This document shows, in pieces, positions 1 through 9,167 of a stretch of DNA of 64,000 bases. Source of the DNA: Bacteroidota bacterium (GTDB lineage: Bacteria > Bacteroidota > Bacteroidia > Sphingobacteriales > Sphingobacteriaceae). Position numbers and translations under genes: made by a program. Below the pieces are notes generated by a model. The model searched no databases. It was not told the DNA's origin and saw nothing but the letters and a program-made list of their open reading frames with translations. Position 1 is the stretch's first letter, and each line of letters begins with the position of its first letter. Location of the stretch: contig JAEXHI010000022.1 in assembly GCA_023450085.1 (NCBI GenBank), positions 62,001 to 126,000 of the forward strand, given 5' to 3'.

Positions 1-2586
1 GATGGTGTGCCTTCTTTCACGGGGCAGCAAGGTGGTAACGTAGGAAATAACCCTTTGTCTAACCTTAATCCAAGTGATATCGAGTCTATTGACGTGCTAA
101 AAGATGCTTCTGCTACCGCTATTTACGGTTCAAGAGCGGCCAATGGGGTAGTGGTAGTGACTACCAAAAAAGGTAAAACAGGCAAAACCAAAGTAAATTA
201 TGATGCTTGGGTAAACGTAAGTACTCCAGCAAATTTGCCTAAACTGCTGGATGCCTATCAATACGTAACCATTAAAAATGAAGCCATGGTGAATGCAGGC
301 AAGCAACCAGGTTTTGCTTTGCAAACAAGGTCAGACGGTTCTACCGTGAATACAGATTGGTACGATGTGGCTTATCACAACGGAGTTTCCCAAAACCATA
401 ACGTGAGTTTCTCTGGTGCCAACGAGTCTACCAATTATTTCATTTCTTTGGCCTACGGCAAACAAAATGGTATTCTGCGTACTAACGACCAAGACCAAAA
501 AACGGCTCGTATCAATTTAGAACATAAGCTTTTCAGCAATCTTGTTGTAGGTACACACTTGGGCTATAACAATACGCTAGGACGTGGTCCTGCTACAGGA
601 TCATTGCCTGGGCAGTACATCGGTACAGATGCGCTTTCGCGTATGACCTACATTTTGCCTCCAAATGTAGCCGTATATAATGAAGACGGTTCCTACAACA
701 TTCAGGACAAGCAAAGGGTGGGTTATGGTGCTAATAACAGTAACGCTTCTAGTGCGGGCTATGTGGGTAATATTAATGCCTATAATTTGCAGCTCATTCT
801 TGATTTGGATAAGTACAGCTCTGAAAGTAATTCGTTACTGGGCGATGTATACGCCGAATTAGAGGTTTTAAAAGGTTTAAAGTTTAAAACGGTTTATGGG
901 CTCAACAAACTTTACATCGAGAACCTGAGCTTTCAAAATGGGGTACATGGCGATGCTGGTGCAGCTAATGGAACAGCAACCAATACCAACAGAAGATTAA
1001 ACAGAACGGATTGGGTAAATACTCTTAATTACAACAAAACCTTTGCTCAAAAGCATAATTTGAATGTGTTGGCAGGTTACGAGGAGATTGTAACCACGGT
1101 CGATGGCTGGGGCGCTCAGCGTAGTGGGCTTTCAGATCCTTTCTTTACCAGCTATCAGGGAGGTTTTACCACCATTACCCCTAGCGGGAATGTTCAAAGT
1201 AGAAATGGTTTTATCTCTTATTTCGCTAATTTGAACTACAGCTTTGCCAGTAAATATTTATTGAGTTATAGTTTTAGGAGAGATGGCTATTCTGGCTTAC
1301 CAAAAGACAATCGATTTGGTAATTTTAACGGTGGCTCATTAGGTTGGGTACTATCGGAAGAGGATTTCTTCAAAAGTTCTGCCTTAGCTTCTGTTTTCGA
1401 TCGCTTTAAAATTAAGGCCAGTTATGGCGAAGTGGGCAATATCAATATTGGAGATTTCCCGTCGTTAGGTTTGTACGGAGCGGCCACTTACAACGGAGTA
1501 CCTACCTTGGGCTTTACGCAAGCAGGAAACGACCAATTAAAGTGGGAAACCAGTAAGAAAAGTAACATCGGCTTGGCGCTTTCTTTCTTAAAAGATAGAA
1601 TAACTTTAGAAGCGGACTACTACAACAACAAAGTTGATGGATTGATCTTGGATGCAAAACAAGCGCCTTCAAAAGGTATTCCTGGCAACGTGATCAGTGC
1701 CAACGTAGGTTCGTTATATAACAAAGGCTTTGAATTTGCCCTAACAGCGGCCATTATTCAAAAGGATGATTTTAAATGGAATGCAAATTTCAATATCTCT
1801 ACCCTTCAAAATAAAGTAACTGCGCTATTCAACGGCACGGATATTTATACCCCAAGTAATTTCGGTATTCAAAATATGACCAGGCAAGGATATTCCATTG
1901 GTTCTATTTGGGCCGTTCCTACCAATGGGGTAAATCCAGCCAATGGTAACCGTATTTTCATTAACAGAAATGGTCAGGAAGTGCAATACAATCACATTGC
2001 CGCTAACAAATGGACTTATTTAGATGGTTCTGTGGCCCCAGCGATAGATAATTATTTGGATGGAAGAATACAGGGCTCTTCTTTGCCAACTTACTATGGC
2101 GGTTTAAATAATAACTTCAGTTATAAAAGATTTGATCTCGATTTGGGAATCATTTTCTCTGGTGGAAATAAACTTTACAATGGTACCAGGGCCAACTTAC
2201 TTGACCAACGTTATTTTAACAATGGAACTTTTGTATTGGACAGATGGACTACTCCTGGCCAAGTGACGGATATCCCTAAACTTTATTTTTCTGATAACGT
2301 ATCTACTGGATTTTCTATTACCAATTCGGCAATGGTAGAAGACGGTTCTTTCCTGAAATTGAAGAATGTGGCCTTGGGTTATCGTTTGCCTGCACAAAAG
2401 TTATTTAATGGGCGTATTTCAGGTTTAAGGATTTATGCACAGGCAACCAATCTATTTACCATCACCAACTATAGTGGTTCAGACCCTGAGATTTCTATCA
2501 ACGGAAATTCAATTGCTTCTGGTAAAGACCATAATGCGGTGGTAAATGCCCGAACCTTTGCCTTGGGTCTAAATCTTCAGTTTTAA
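1..2586 (+). CDS. SusC/RagA-type TonB-linked outer-membrane protein (5' end outside window)
   Basis: This is the outer-membrane channel half of a SusCD nutrient importer; it takes up ligand captured by its SusD partner using TonB energy. The reading frame is open from base 1 (GAT GGT GTG CCT), so the signal peptide, carboxypeptidase-like domain and start of the plug lie outside the window. About 861 residues are visible. The plug ends with the family signature IDVLKDASATAIYGSRAANG followed by VVVVTTKKGK, near visible residues 28-57. A long beta-barrel rich in Tyr, Asn and Phe follows, ending in a terminal Phe as expected for BAM assembly. SusD starts 18 bases after the stop. The substrate cannot be read from the sequence, but the downstream amidohydrolase, monooxygenase and permease suggest it need not be a glycan. 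Confidence 0.95.
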   Translation, partial: DGVPSFTGQQGGNVGNNPLSNLNPSDIESIDVLKDASATAIYGSRAANGVVVVTTKKGKTGKTKVNYDAWVNVSTPANLPKLLDAYQYVTIKNEAMVNAGKQPGFALQTRSDGSTVNTDWYDVAYHNGVSQNHNVSFSGANESTNYFISLAYGKQNGILRTNDQDQKTARINLEHKLFSNLVVGTHLGYNNTLGRGPATGSLPGQYIGTDALSRMTYILPPNVAVYNEDGSYNIQDKQRVGYGANNSNASSAGYVGNINAYNLQLILDLDKYSSESNSLLGDVYAELEVLKGLKFKTVYGLNKLYIENLSFQNGVHGDAGAANGTATNTNRRLNRTDWVNTLNYNKTFAQKHNLNVLAGYEEIVTTVDGWGAQRSGLSDPFFTSYQGGFTTITPSGNVQSRNGFISYFANLNYSFASKYLLSYSFRRDGYSGLPKDNRFGNFNGGSLGWVLSEEDFFKSSALASVFDRFKIKASYGEVGNINIGDFPSLGLYGAATYNGVPTLGFTQAGNDQLKWETSKKSNIGLALSFLKDRITLEADYYNNKVDGLILDAKQAPSKGIPGNVISANVGSLYNKGFEFALTAAIIQKDDFKWNANFNISTLQNKVTALFNGTDIYTPSNFGIQNMTRQGYSIGSIWAVPTNGVNPANGNRIFINRNGQEVQYNHIAANKWTYLDGSVAPAIDNYLDGRIQGSSLPTYYGGLNNNFSYKRFDLDLGIIFSGGNKLYNGTRANLLDQRYFNNGTFVLDRWTTPGQVTDIPKLYFSDNVSTGFSITNSAMVEDGSFLKLKNVALGYRLPAQKLFNGRISGLRIYAQATNLFTITNYSGSDPEISINGNSIASGKDHNAVVNARTFALGLNLQF

Positions 2587-2604
2587 TCCATTTACGACAC
2601 GAAC

Positions 2605-4071
2605 ATGAAAACGATATTCCAACATCAAAAACAATTGGCAGCGGGGTTACTTATAGGACTAATTACTCTATTGGTACCTTCCTGCACCAAAGATATACTC
2701 GATACCGAGCCACAGACTTCCATCTCAGAACTTTCTGCATTTAGTACATCCGAAAAGATTTTGGCGCAAGTAAACAATCTGTATTACCGAGTGCAGAGAG
2801 CACAGTTTTACGGTGGACGTTATATTTTGTTTAATGAACAACGAGGAGAGGAGTTTAGCCAAAATTCAGGCAATGCGGCCGAAGGTGCATTAATTTGGCA
2901 ACATACGGCGCTGTCTACCGATAGCTTTGTGGGCAATCTTTGGAGCTTAGCTTATCAGGCCATCAATAATTCGAACATTTTTTTAGATCGAGTAGGTAGT
3001 TCTACAGTGGTCACCGGTACCTTGAAGGATCAATATTTGGCCGAAGCCAAGTTTGTGAGGGCGCTTTCATATTTTGCGCTGGTACAAGTGTATGCCAAGC
3101 CCTATCTTACCGATCAGGGAGCAAGTGCTGGGCTACCGTTGAGGCTTACTCCGCAAACTTCTGCAGGTAACGATAACTTGCCTCGGTCAAGCGTAGCAGC
3201 CATTTATAATCAAATCATCAAAGATTTAGATGAAGCCGAAGCTGCATTGCCAGCCGGTTATAGTAGTAATGCTCTTAATACTTCTAGAGCACATAAAGCG
3301 AGTGCTATTGCCCTAAAAACCAGGGTTTATTTAGCCAAAGGCGATTTTCCTAAAGTGGTGTTGGAAGCTAAGAAATTAGTGCCAACCACTGTTGCACCTT
3401 TTGTATACACCGCAGGGACCACTACACACAGATTGGAAACCAATATCGCCACTGTATTTGGTGGTAGTTATACTGGTAATGAAGCCATTTTCTTTATCCC
3501 TTTCAATGCTTTAGATGCGCCAGATTCGCAGAGTGCTTTAGCGCACAACTATGTAGGAGCGGTAATCCTATCCTTAAATAATGCTGGAATCTATACCAAT
3601 CCAGCTTTGTCTGGCGCTACTTCTACAGATGCTAGAAAAGGGTTGGTTATTGTGAAAAATGGTCAAAATGTGTTGAATAAGTTTCCCAAATCTGCCAGTC
3701 CATTTACGGACTATATTCCTGTATTGCGTTATGCAGAAGTGCTATTGAACTATGCGGAAGCAGCTGCGGAGACGGATGATTTAGGAACCGCTAGAGCCTT
3801 GTTGGACGCTGTAAGGAAGCGTTCCGATGCCAGCTATACCTTTCCAGCAGCAGCTGTTACGCTTAAAGCTGATTTAATCAATACGATTTTAACGGAGCGT
3901 AGAATAGAATTGTTGGGTGAAGGTTTTAGAACTGCCGACCTGCAACGTAGGCTGCAGCCTTTTCCAGCTAAAACAGGTGGAATAGGTAGCGTGGCTCAAG
4001 TGTTGCCAACAGCTAATAACTACATCTGGCCAATTCCAGCTGATGAACAAGGAACCAATGGAGGCATATAA
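2605..4071 (+). CDS. SusD/RagB family surface lipoprotein
   Basis: This is the ligand-binding lid of the SusCD importer, anchored to the outer membrane as a lipoprotein. The N-terminus has a hydrophobic segment and a lipobox ending LLVPSC (Cys at about residue 27), followed by TKDILDTEP, the usual SusD start. The middle is TPR-like and helical, including AEAKFVRALSYFALVQVYA. Near the C-terminus LTERRIELLGEGFRTADLQR and YIWPIPADEQ are the typical RagB/SusD signature. At 488 residues it is of normal length. It is co-oriented with the SusC gene 18 bases upstream and is surely its partner. Ligand unknown. Confidence 0.95.
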   Translation: MKTIFQHQKQLAAGLLIGLITLLVPSCTKDILDTEPQTSISELSAFSTSEKILAQVNNLYYRVQRAQFYGGRYILFNEQRGEEFSQNSGNAAEGALIWQHTALSTDSFVGNLWSLAYQAINNSNIFLDRVGSSTVVTGTLKDQYLAEAKFVRALSYFALVQVYAKPYLTDQGASAGLPLRLTPQTSAGNDNLPRSSVAAIYNQIIKDLDEAEAALPAGYSSNALNTSRAHKASAIALKTRVYLAKGDFPKVVLEAKKLVPTTVAPFVYTAGTTTHRLETNIATVFGGSYTGNEAIFFIPFNALDAPDSQSALAHNYVGAVILSLNNAGIYTNPALSGATSTDARKGLVIVKNGQNVLNKFPKSASPFTDYIPVLRYAEVLLNYAEAAAETDDLGTARALLDAVRKRSDASYTFPAAAVTLKADLINTILTERRIELLGEGFRTADLQRRLQPFPAKTGGIGSVAQVLPTANNYIWPIPADEQGTNGGI

Positions 4072-4088
4072 ATCATGAAATGATGATC

Positions 4089-4153
4089 GCCACAGATGCA
4101 CAAATAAAGCTTTTGAATTTCGTTAAGGACAAAACAATCTGTGTATCTGTGGC
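4089..4153. repeat. Inverted repeat between SusD and amidohydrolase genes
   Basis: GCCACAGATGCACA at 4089-4102 is the reverse complement, with one mismatch, of TGTGTATCTGTGGC at 4140-4153, so this can form a 14-bp stem with a loop of about 37 bases. There is no T-run after it. It may be a partial terminator or RNA-stabilising stem that lowers expression of the downstream enzymes relative to SusCD, or a dispersed palindromic repeat; only one copy was noticed here. Confidence 0.6.
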
Positions 4154-4168
4154 TAAAACAAATTAAAA

Positions 4169-5884
4169 ATGAAAAAGAACATCGCTTTTAGCTTAGCATC
4201 TTTAGCCTTTGTTGCGCTAATTTTCTTTAATGCTTTTAAAAACAAACAGACCATTGCTGAACAAATCTACATCAATGGCAATATCCTTACTGTTGATGCA
4301 AACAACTCTTTGGCTGAAGCTGTGGCCGTTAAGGATGGAAAGATTTTAGCCGTAGGTAGTGCCGCAAATATCAACCAACTAAAAGGAAATCAAACCAAGG
4401 TGGTTGATTTAAAAGGGAAAACCCTTATCCCAGGTTTCATTGATGGCCATAGTCATTTTATGAGTTTGGGGAGGTCTAAAACGGCAGATTTATCGCCCCC
4501 ACCAGTAGGTTTGGTGAAAACCATTGCCGACATCATCACCGTACTTAAGGCTTTTCAAAAAGAAAAGGGCATCAAAGCGGGAGAATGGATCAACGCTAGA
4601 GGTTATGATCCAGATCAATTGAAAGAAGGCAGACATCCTACCAAGGAAGACCTAGATGTCGCTTTCCCAAATAACCCTGTGCTGCTTACCCATACTTCTG
4701 GCCATATGGTCGTTGTGAATTCTTATGCCTTAAAAATCTCTGGAGTGGATGGGAATACCAAAGATCCCGAGGGTGGGCAAGTGGTAAAAGGCAAGGATGG
4801 CCAGCCTACAGGTTTACTTTTAGAAAGAGGACGTTCAGTACTGAAAACCAGCGGAGATAGGGAGAAACCAAGTATTGAAGAGCAATTACGTTTATTAGAT
4901 GAACAGCAACAATTGTATGCAAGTGAGGGAGTTACTACTGCGCAAGATGGTGCAAGTAGCTTGCCTTCAATTGAACTTTTAAAGGAAGCAGCCAAAAGAA
5001 AAAGGCTTTACATTGATATTGAGGCTTTACCAGCATTCGCCATTTTATCTCGTTTAGTTGATGAAGGTAAATATGCTTTTAATCAGTTTGATAATCATTT
5101 AAAACTAAAGGGGACTAAGATCTTTACGGATGGTTCGCCACAAGGAAAGACTGCTTTTTTTACTAAACCTTATCAAGTTGATGTTCCTGGATGCCATGAG
5201 CATTGTACAGGTATTCCTACCATTACCCAAGAACAATTGGACCAAGCGGTACAGTATTGCTTCACACATAATATTCAACCTTTTACCCATTGTAATGGCG
5301 ATGCAGCAATTGATATGTACATTAAAGCTATTAAAAAAGCTAATCAGCAATTTCCTGACCGTAGCAATGCTTTGCATCCTGTGATTATCCATTCGCAGTT
5401 TGTAAGACCAGATCAATTGGATGATTACAAAACTTTGGGGTTGATTCCGTCATTTTTTACCAATCATGCTTTTTTCTGGGGTGATGTGCATGTGCGTAAC
5501 CTTGGTAAAGAAAGAGCTTGGTTTTTAAGTCCGTTAAAATCTGCTCAAAACAGGCAAATTATTTTTACCAACCATACCGATTTTGGAGTAACGCCTATTA
5601 GTCAATTGTTCCTATGGTGGACCTCAGTAGCCCGTGAATCACGCTCGGGGCAAGTAATAGGCCCTGCAGAACGGGTAACGGTTTTAGAAGGGTTAAGGGC
5701 CATTACCATCAATGGGGCTTATCAATATGGCGAAGAAAAGGAGAAAGGTTCTATTGAAGTGGGAAAGAAGGCCGACTTGGTAATTCTTTCTGAAAATCCT
5801 TTAAAAGTAGAAGTAGCCAAAATCAAGGACATTAAAGTGTTGGAAACCATTAAAGAAGGAAAATCTATTTACAAGAAACCATAA
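4169..5884 (+). CDS. Amidohydrolase family protein, YtcJ-like, exported or membrane-anchored
   Basis: This belongs to the metal-dependent amidohydrolase superfamily, in the YtcJ/AepA-like branch that includes N-substituted formamide deformylases; these hydrolyse C-N bonds in small molecules. Residues 4-22 form a hydrophobic segment after MKKN, so the enzyme is probably periplasmic or anchored. The metal motif PGFIDGHSHF places the HxH pair at residues 94-96. Later motifs PFTHCNGDAAI, VIIHSQFVRPDQ and TNHTDFGVTP supply the remaining expected metal ligands, and the C-terminus has GSIEVGKKADLVILSENP, typical of the composite beta-sandwich. The next gene starts one base after the stop, so the two are translationally linked. 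Substrate unknown; chemistry is inferred from the family. Confidence 0.88.
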   Translation: MKKNIAFSLASLAFVALIFFNAFKNKQTIAEQIYINGNILTVDANNSLAEAVAVKDGKILAVGSAANINQLKGNQTKVVDLKGKTLIPGFIDGHSHFMSLGRSKTADLSPPPVGLVKTIADIITVLKAFQKEKGIKAGEWINARGYDPDQLKEGRHPTKEDLDVAFPNNPVLLTHTSGHMVVVNSYALKISGVDGNTKDPEGGQVVKGKDGQPTGLLLERGRSVLKTSGDREKPSIEEQLRLLDEQQQLYASEGVTTAQDGASSLPSIELLKEAAKRKRLYIDIEALPAFAILSRLVDEGKYAFNQFDNHLKLKGTKIFTDGSPQGKTAFFTKPYQVDVPGCHEHCTGIPTITQEQLDQAVQYCFTHNIQPFTHCNGDAAIDMYIKAIKKANQQFPDRSNALHPVIIHSQFVRPDQLDDYKTLGLIPSFFTNHAFFWGDVHVRNLGKERAWFLSPLKSAQNRQIIFTNHTDFGVTPISQLFLWWTSVARESRSGQVIGPAERVTVLEGLRAITINGAYQYGEEKEKGSIEVGKKADLVILSENPLKVEVAKIKDIKVLETIKEGKSIYKKP

Positions 5885-5885
5885 C

Positions 5886-7049
5886 ATGTTAAATCACATC
5901 ACAACCGTACCTATTAAAACCACACAACGCGTCGCAGAAATTTCTTGGTTCAATGACATTATTGGTGGAGATACCGAGTATTTAGGCTTATTGGATGCTA
6001 AGCGAAGAAGCAGTTTTGAGCATTGTAAAGACATTACGCTAGCTGCCGATCGCTTGGGTTACAACAAAATATTACTACCAACGGCTTACACTGTCGGACA
6101 AGAGGTGCTCACTTTCGCTTCGGGAGTAGCACCCTTTACCCAAAACATCAATTTAATTACGGCTATTCGTACTGGTGAATATCACCCGCCAATGTTGGCC
6201 AGGTCATTGGCAGGTTTGGATCATATGCTTAAAGGCAGGTTGACCATCAATATCATCAATTCCGATCTTCCAGGCTTAAGGGAAGATCCTGAATTAAGGT
6301 ATTTGCGCTGTGCCGAGAATATAGAAATCTTAAAACAAGCTTGGACACAAGAAGAAATTGATTTCAAAGGAGAGCTTTATCAATTTAAAATGGCTACTGA
6401 TCCTGTAAAGCCCTATCAGCAAAATGGCGGACCGCTGTTGTATTTCGGTGGAACCTCTGAAGGAGCGAGAGAAATATGTGCCAAATACTGCGATACCTTT
6501 TTAATGTGGCCCGAAACGGAAGAAGCCATGTATGAAACGATGAAGGATATGAGCCAAAGAGCAGCTAAGTATGGTAGGAAAATAGATTTTGGTTTGAGGG
6601 TGCACGTGATTGTAAGAGAAACAGAAGACGCGGCCAAGGAACAAACCAAGAAATTATTAAGCTTCTTTAACGAGCAACGAGCAGCAGAAATTAGGGCAAG
6701 GGGCGAAGACTCACGCTCCCTAGGTGTGATTAGGCAAGATGAAATGCGTAAGAATGCCGATAGCGAAGGTTACATCGAACCTCATTTATGGACGACCATT
6801 GGTAAAGTGTTTTCTGGTTGTGGTGGTGGTTTGGTGGGCGATCCCGATCAAATTATCCATAAACTGAACCGCTATATGGATATGGGCATTCGTGCTTTTA
6901 TTTTCTCCGGTTTTCCATTGATTGAAGAGTCTGGAATATTTGCGAAACATATCCTTAGCCAAGTACCCAATGCGTCGCTTTCCGAATTGCACGGGCATAT
7001 TCCAAATACTACCCCAGTAACTCCATTAACCACTGCAACTTTAAAATAG
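5886..7049 (+). CDS. LLM-class flavin-dependent monooxygenase, SsuD-like
   Basis: This is a bacterial-luciferase-like monooxygenase related to the FMNH2-dependent alkanesulfonate monooxygenase SsuD, which cleaves C-S bonds of sulfonates; relatives oxidise amines and other small molecules. The length of 387 residues fits SsuD. Visible hallmarks are the opening strand VAEISWFND, the segment LITAIRTGEYHPPMLARSLAGLD, the GRLTINIINSD turn, LLYFGGTSEGAREICAKYCD and a C-terminal GDPDQIIHKLNRYMDMGIRAFI. No flavin reductase gene sits beside it, so reduced flavin must come from elsewhere. It lies one base after the amidohydrolase and seven bases before the permease, so the three form an operon. Whether it truly uses sulfonates is not shown. 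Confidence 0.88.
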   Translation: MLNHITTVPIKTTQRVAEISWFNDIIGGDTEYLGLLDAKRRSSFEHCKDITLAADRLGYNKILLPTAYTVGQEVLTFASGVAPFTQNINLITAIRTGEYHPPMLARSLAGLDHMLKGRLTINIINSDLPGLREDPELRYLRCAENIEILKQAWTQEEIDFKGELYQFKMATDPVKPYQQNGGPLLYFGGTSEGAREICAKYCDTFLMWPETEEAMYETMKDMSQRAAKYGRKIDFGLRVHVIVRETEDAAKEQTKKLLSFFNEQRAAEIRARGEDSRSLGVIRQDEMRKNADSEGYIEPHLWTTIGKVFSGCGGGLVGDPDQIIHKLNRYMDMGIRAFIFSGFPLIEESGIFAKHILSQVPNASLSELHGHIPNTTPVTPLTTATLK

Positions 7050-7056
7050 GTAGGCC

Positions 7057-8472
7057 ATGAAACAAGAAGAAAACGCTAAACAATTTAAGAGGGAGCTGAA
7101 CTTGTTGGATGCTACGCTATTAGTAGTGGGAAGCATGGTAGGTTCAGGTATTTTTATCGTAAGTGCTGATATTGCCCGTCATACGGGTTCTGCAGGCTGG
7201 TTAATTCTGGTGTGGATCATTGGTGGTTTTATGACACTAACGGCGGCATTAAGTTATGGCGAATTGAGTGGGATGTATCCAAAAGCGGGTGGCCAGTATG
7301 TGTATTTAAAGGAAGCTTACAATCCCTTAACCGCTTTTATTTATGGTTGGAGTTTATTTGCGGTGATCCAAACAGGAACCATTGCTGCGGTAGGGGTGTC
7401 GTTTTATAAGTTCTTGGCTTATTTTGTACCTGGTGTAAGTGAAGATCTGGTGCTTTTTAGCATAGGGAGCTTTAAGGTTTCGCCTGCGCAGTTATTGGCC
7501 ATTGGACTTATTTTTATCCTTACTTACATCAATACCAAAGGAGTAAAAGGAGGTAAGTGGATCCAGTTGGTTTTTACCCTGACCAAAATTGCCAGTATTG
7601 CAGGATTGATCATTTTCGGTTTCATTTACTTTAAAGCGGATGTAGTGCGCATCAATTGGAGTGATGCTTTTCAGTTAAAAAAGATTTTGCCAGATGGTTC
7701 TTCCTTAAGTTATCAGAACCTTCCAGCCTTTGGAGGTGCTATTGCTTCGGCATTGGTGGGTGCTATTATGAGTTATGAAGCTTGGAACAATGTGACATTC
7801 GTAGCGGGAGAAATCAATAATCCCAAAAGAAATATAGGTTTAAGTTTATTGTTGGGTACTTTATTGGTAACGCTGATTTATGTGTTGCTCAATTTAATGT
7901 TCACCATGGTATTGCCTTTAACGGAAATAGCTACGCCAGAAAAAGACAGGGTAGGTATTGCCGCTTCGCAAGCAATATTTGGTTCCAACGGTACGGCCAT
8001 TATTGCCCTATTGATTATGATTGCTACGTTCGGCTGTAATAATGGTTTGATATTGGCCGGAGCAAGGGTGTACTATAGCATGGCCAAAGACGGTTTGTTT
8101 TTTAAAAAAACTGCAAAGCTCAATAAACATGCGGTGCCAGCTTATGCCGTGTGGATTCAGTTTGTGATGGCCTCTATTTTATGTTTAAGTGGGCAGTATG
8201 GCGATTTACTGGACATGATCACCTTTATTGCCGTATTGTTTTATGTACTCACCATTGCAGGGATTTATATTTTAAGAGTGAAAAAGCCTGACTTGGAAAG
8301 ACCATATAAGGCTATTGGTTATCCGGTTTTGCCTGCAATTTATATAGTTTTAGGCTTAAGCTTTTGTGTGTTGCTCATTATTTATAAACCTTATTTCACT
8401 TGGCCAGGCTTAATCATTGCGCTAATTGGTATACCGCTGTACTATTTAAATAAACGACAGCAAGTGAGCTAG
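7057..8472 (+). CDS. APC-superfamily amino acid/polyamine-type permease
   Basis: This inner-membrane transporter has the APC fold with about twelve hydrophobic segments over 471 residues. The opening LNLLDATLLVVGSMVGSGIFIV is the conserved helix-1 GSGIF substrate-binding loop. GELSGMYPKAGGQYVYLKEAYN is the helix-3 signature of the LAT/APC branch, and IMSYEAWNNVTFVAGEINNPKRN matches the helix-6 region. It follows the SsuD-like gene by seven bases, which suggests it carries an amino-acid-like product or precursor of the same pathway across the inner membrane. The exact substrate is not readable. Confidence 0.92.
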   Translation: MKQEENAKQFKRELNLLDATLLVVGSMVGSGIFIVSADIARHTGSAGWLILVWIIGGFMTLTAALSYGELSGMYPKAGGQYVYLKEAYNPLTAFIYGWSLFAVIQTGTIAAVGVSFYKFLAYFVPGVSEDLVLFSIGSFKVSPAQLLAIGLIFILTYINTKGVKGGKWIQLVFTLTKIASIAGLIIFGFIYFKADVVRINWSDAFQLKKILPDGSSLSYQNLPAFGGAIASALVGAIMSYEAWNNVTFVAGEINNPKRNIGLSLLLGTLLVTLIYVLLNLMFTMVLPLTEIATPEKDRVGIAASQAIFGSNGTAIIALLIMIATFGCNNGLILAGARVYYSMAKDGLFFKKTAKLNKHAVPAYAVWIQFVMASILCLSGQYGDLLDMITFIAVLFYVLTIAGIYILRVKKPDLERPYKAIGYPVLPAIYIVLGLSFCVLLIIYKPYFTWPGLIIALIGIPLYYLNKRQQVS

Positions 8473-8509
8473 CAAAAGGTTGTCGATAGCTAATTTTAAA
8501 GCCTTTATG

Positions 8510-8550
8510 TCGCTAAAGCAAACCTATTTAGTTGGGCTTTGTTTTAGCGA
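8510..8550. repeat. Inverted repeat just before a lipoprotein start
   Basis: TCGCTAAA at 8510-8517 pairs with TTTAGCGA at 8543-8550, with further pairing inside (CAAA with TTTG). The stem ends one base before the ATG at 8552. It could end transcription of the 1-8472 operon, though there is no T-tract, or it could mask the start of the lipoprotein gene. Confidence 0.5.
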
Positions 8551-8551
8551 T

Positions 8552-9082
8552 ATGGCTTTATCAAAAAGAATAATTGTACTATCTCTAAGTTTGGTGTTGT
8601 TTTTAAGTTCATGCATGAATAAAAAAGCAATGGAATTTAAGCACATTTTAGATGTTCAGGAACGCAAGGTTACTCAAATGCTTATTGGTAAAAAGGGCTC
8701 CGAATCTCTTAAATTGAATTATCTGATCGCCGATAATTTCGATGAAGCATTAGCAGCGGTAAATAAGCAGGAATTGGAATTTGATACCGTGCTACATACC
8801 ATTAAAGCTATGGGAACTGCTGATTTGAAAATGGCTCCATCTTTACAAGCAGCAGCCATTAATTATTACGGTAGTTTAAAAGCGTTGCATATGTACGCTA
8901 AAAAAGAGATTACGCAACAAAAAATAATTTCTACCGCCAAAGGGGCCGAGAAAGACAAAGCTCAAGATGAGCTCATCAAACTTGCTAAAGATAAACAGGT
9001 ATTATATGATAACGTTTACGAAACCGAGGAACCGTTCCATAATGTGCTATTGGCGTTTGAAGATGCTAATGGACTGCGGTAA
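8552..9082 (+). CDS. Lipoprotein of unknown function
   Basis: The protein has 176 residues. I place the start at ATG 8552, giving MALSKRIIVLSLSLVLFLSSC, a clean lipoprotein signal peptide with lipobox LSSC; an upstream TTG at 8480 would put the signal sequence mid-protein and would lie across an inverted repeat. The mature part is highly charged and helical, with a long predicted coiled stretch (for example AKDKQVLYDNVYETEEPFHN). It resembles the small LIC11966-like or DUF4142-like helical surface proteins only in style, and I do not recognise the family. It follows the permease by 79 bases on the same strand. Confidence 0.75.
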   Translation: MALSKRIIVLSLSLVLFLSSCMNKKAMEFKHILDVQERKVTQMLIGKKGSESLKLNYLIADNFDEALAAVNKQELEFDTVLHTIKAMGTADLKMAPSLQAAAINYYGSLKALHMYAKKEITQQKIISTAKGAEKDKAQDELIKLAKDKQVLYDNVYETEEPFHNVLLAFEDANGLR

Positions 9083-9151
9083 AAGGAGCGCTAATAAGTT
9101 TCAATATGGTTGATCTTTTTTGTTAGGTTTTTTATGAAGCAAGCAAATCTA

Positions 9152-9167
9152 TACATTTGTACAAATG
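9152..9167 (+). promoter_or_regulatory. Candidate -7 element and palindrome at the nrtR start
   Basis: TACATTTG at 9152-9159 matches the Bacteroidota -7 consensus TAnnTTTG. It is embedded in a perfect 14-bp palindrome, CATTTGTACAAATG (9154-9167), which includes the ATG of the regulator gene. No well-spaced -33 TTG was found (the nearest is about 29 bases upstream). If used, transcription would begin almost at the ATG, giving a leaderless or nearly leaderless message. The palindrome differs from the two operators before prs. Confidence 0.35.

Noticed and set aside
5130..5384. Open frame in another frame of the amidohydrolase gene
   Set aside because: It lies wholly inside a gene with intact family motifs; shadow frame.
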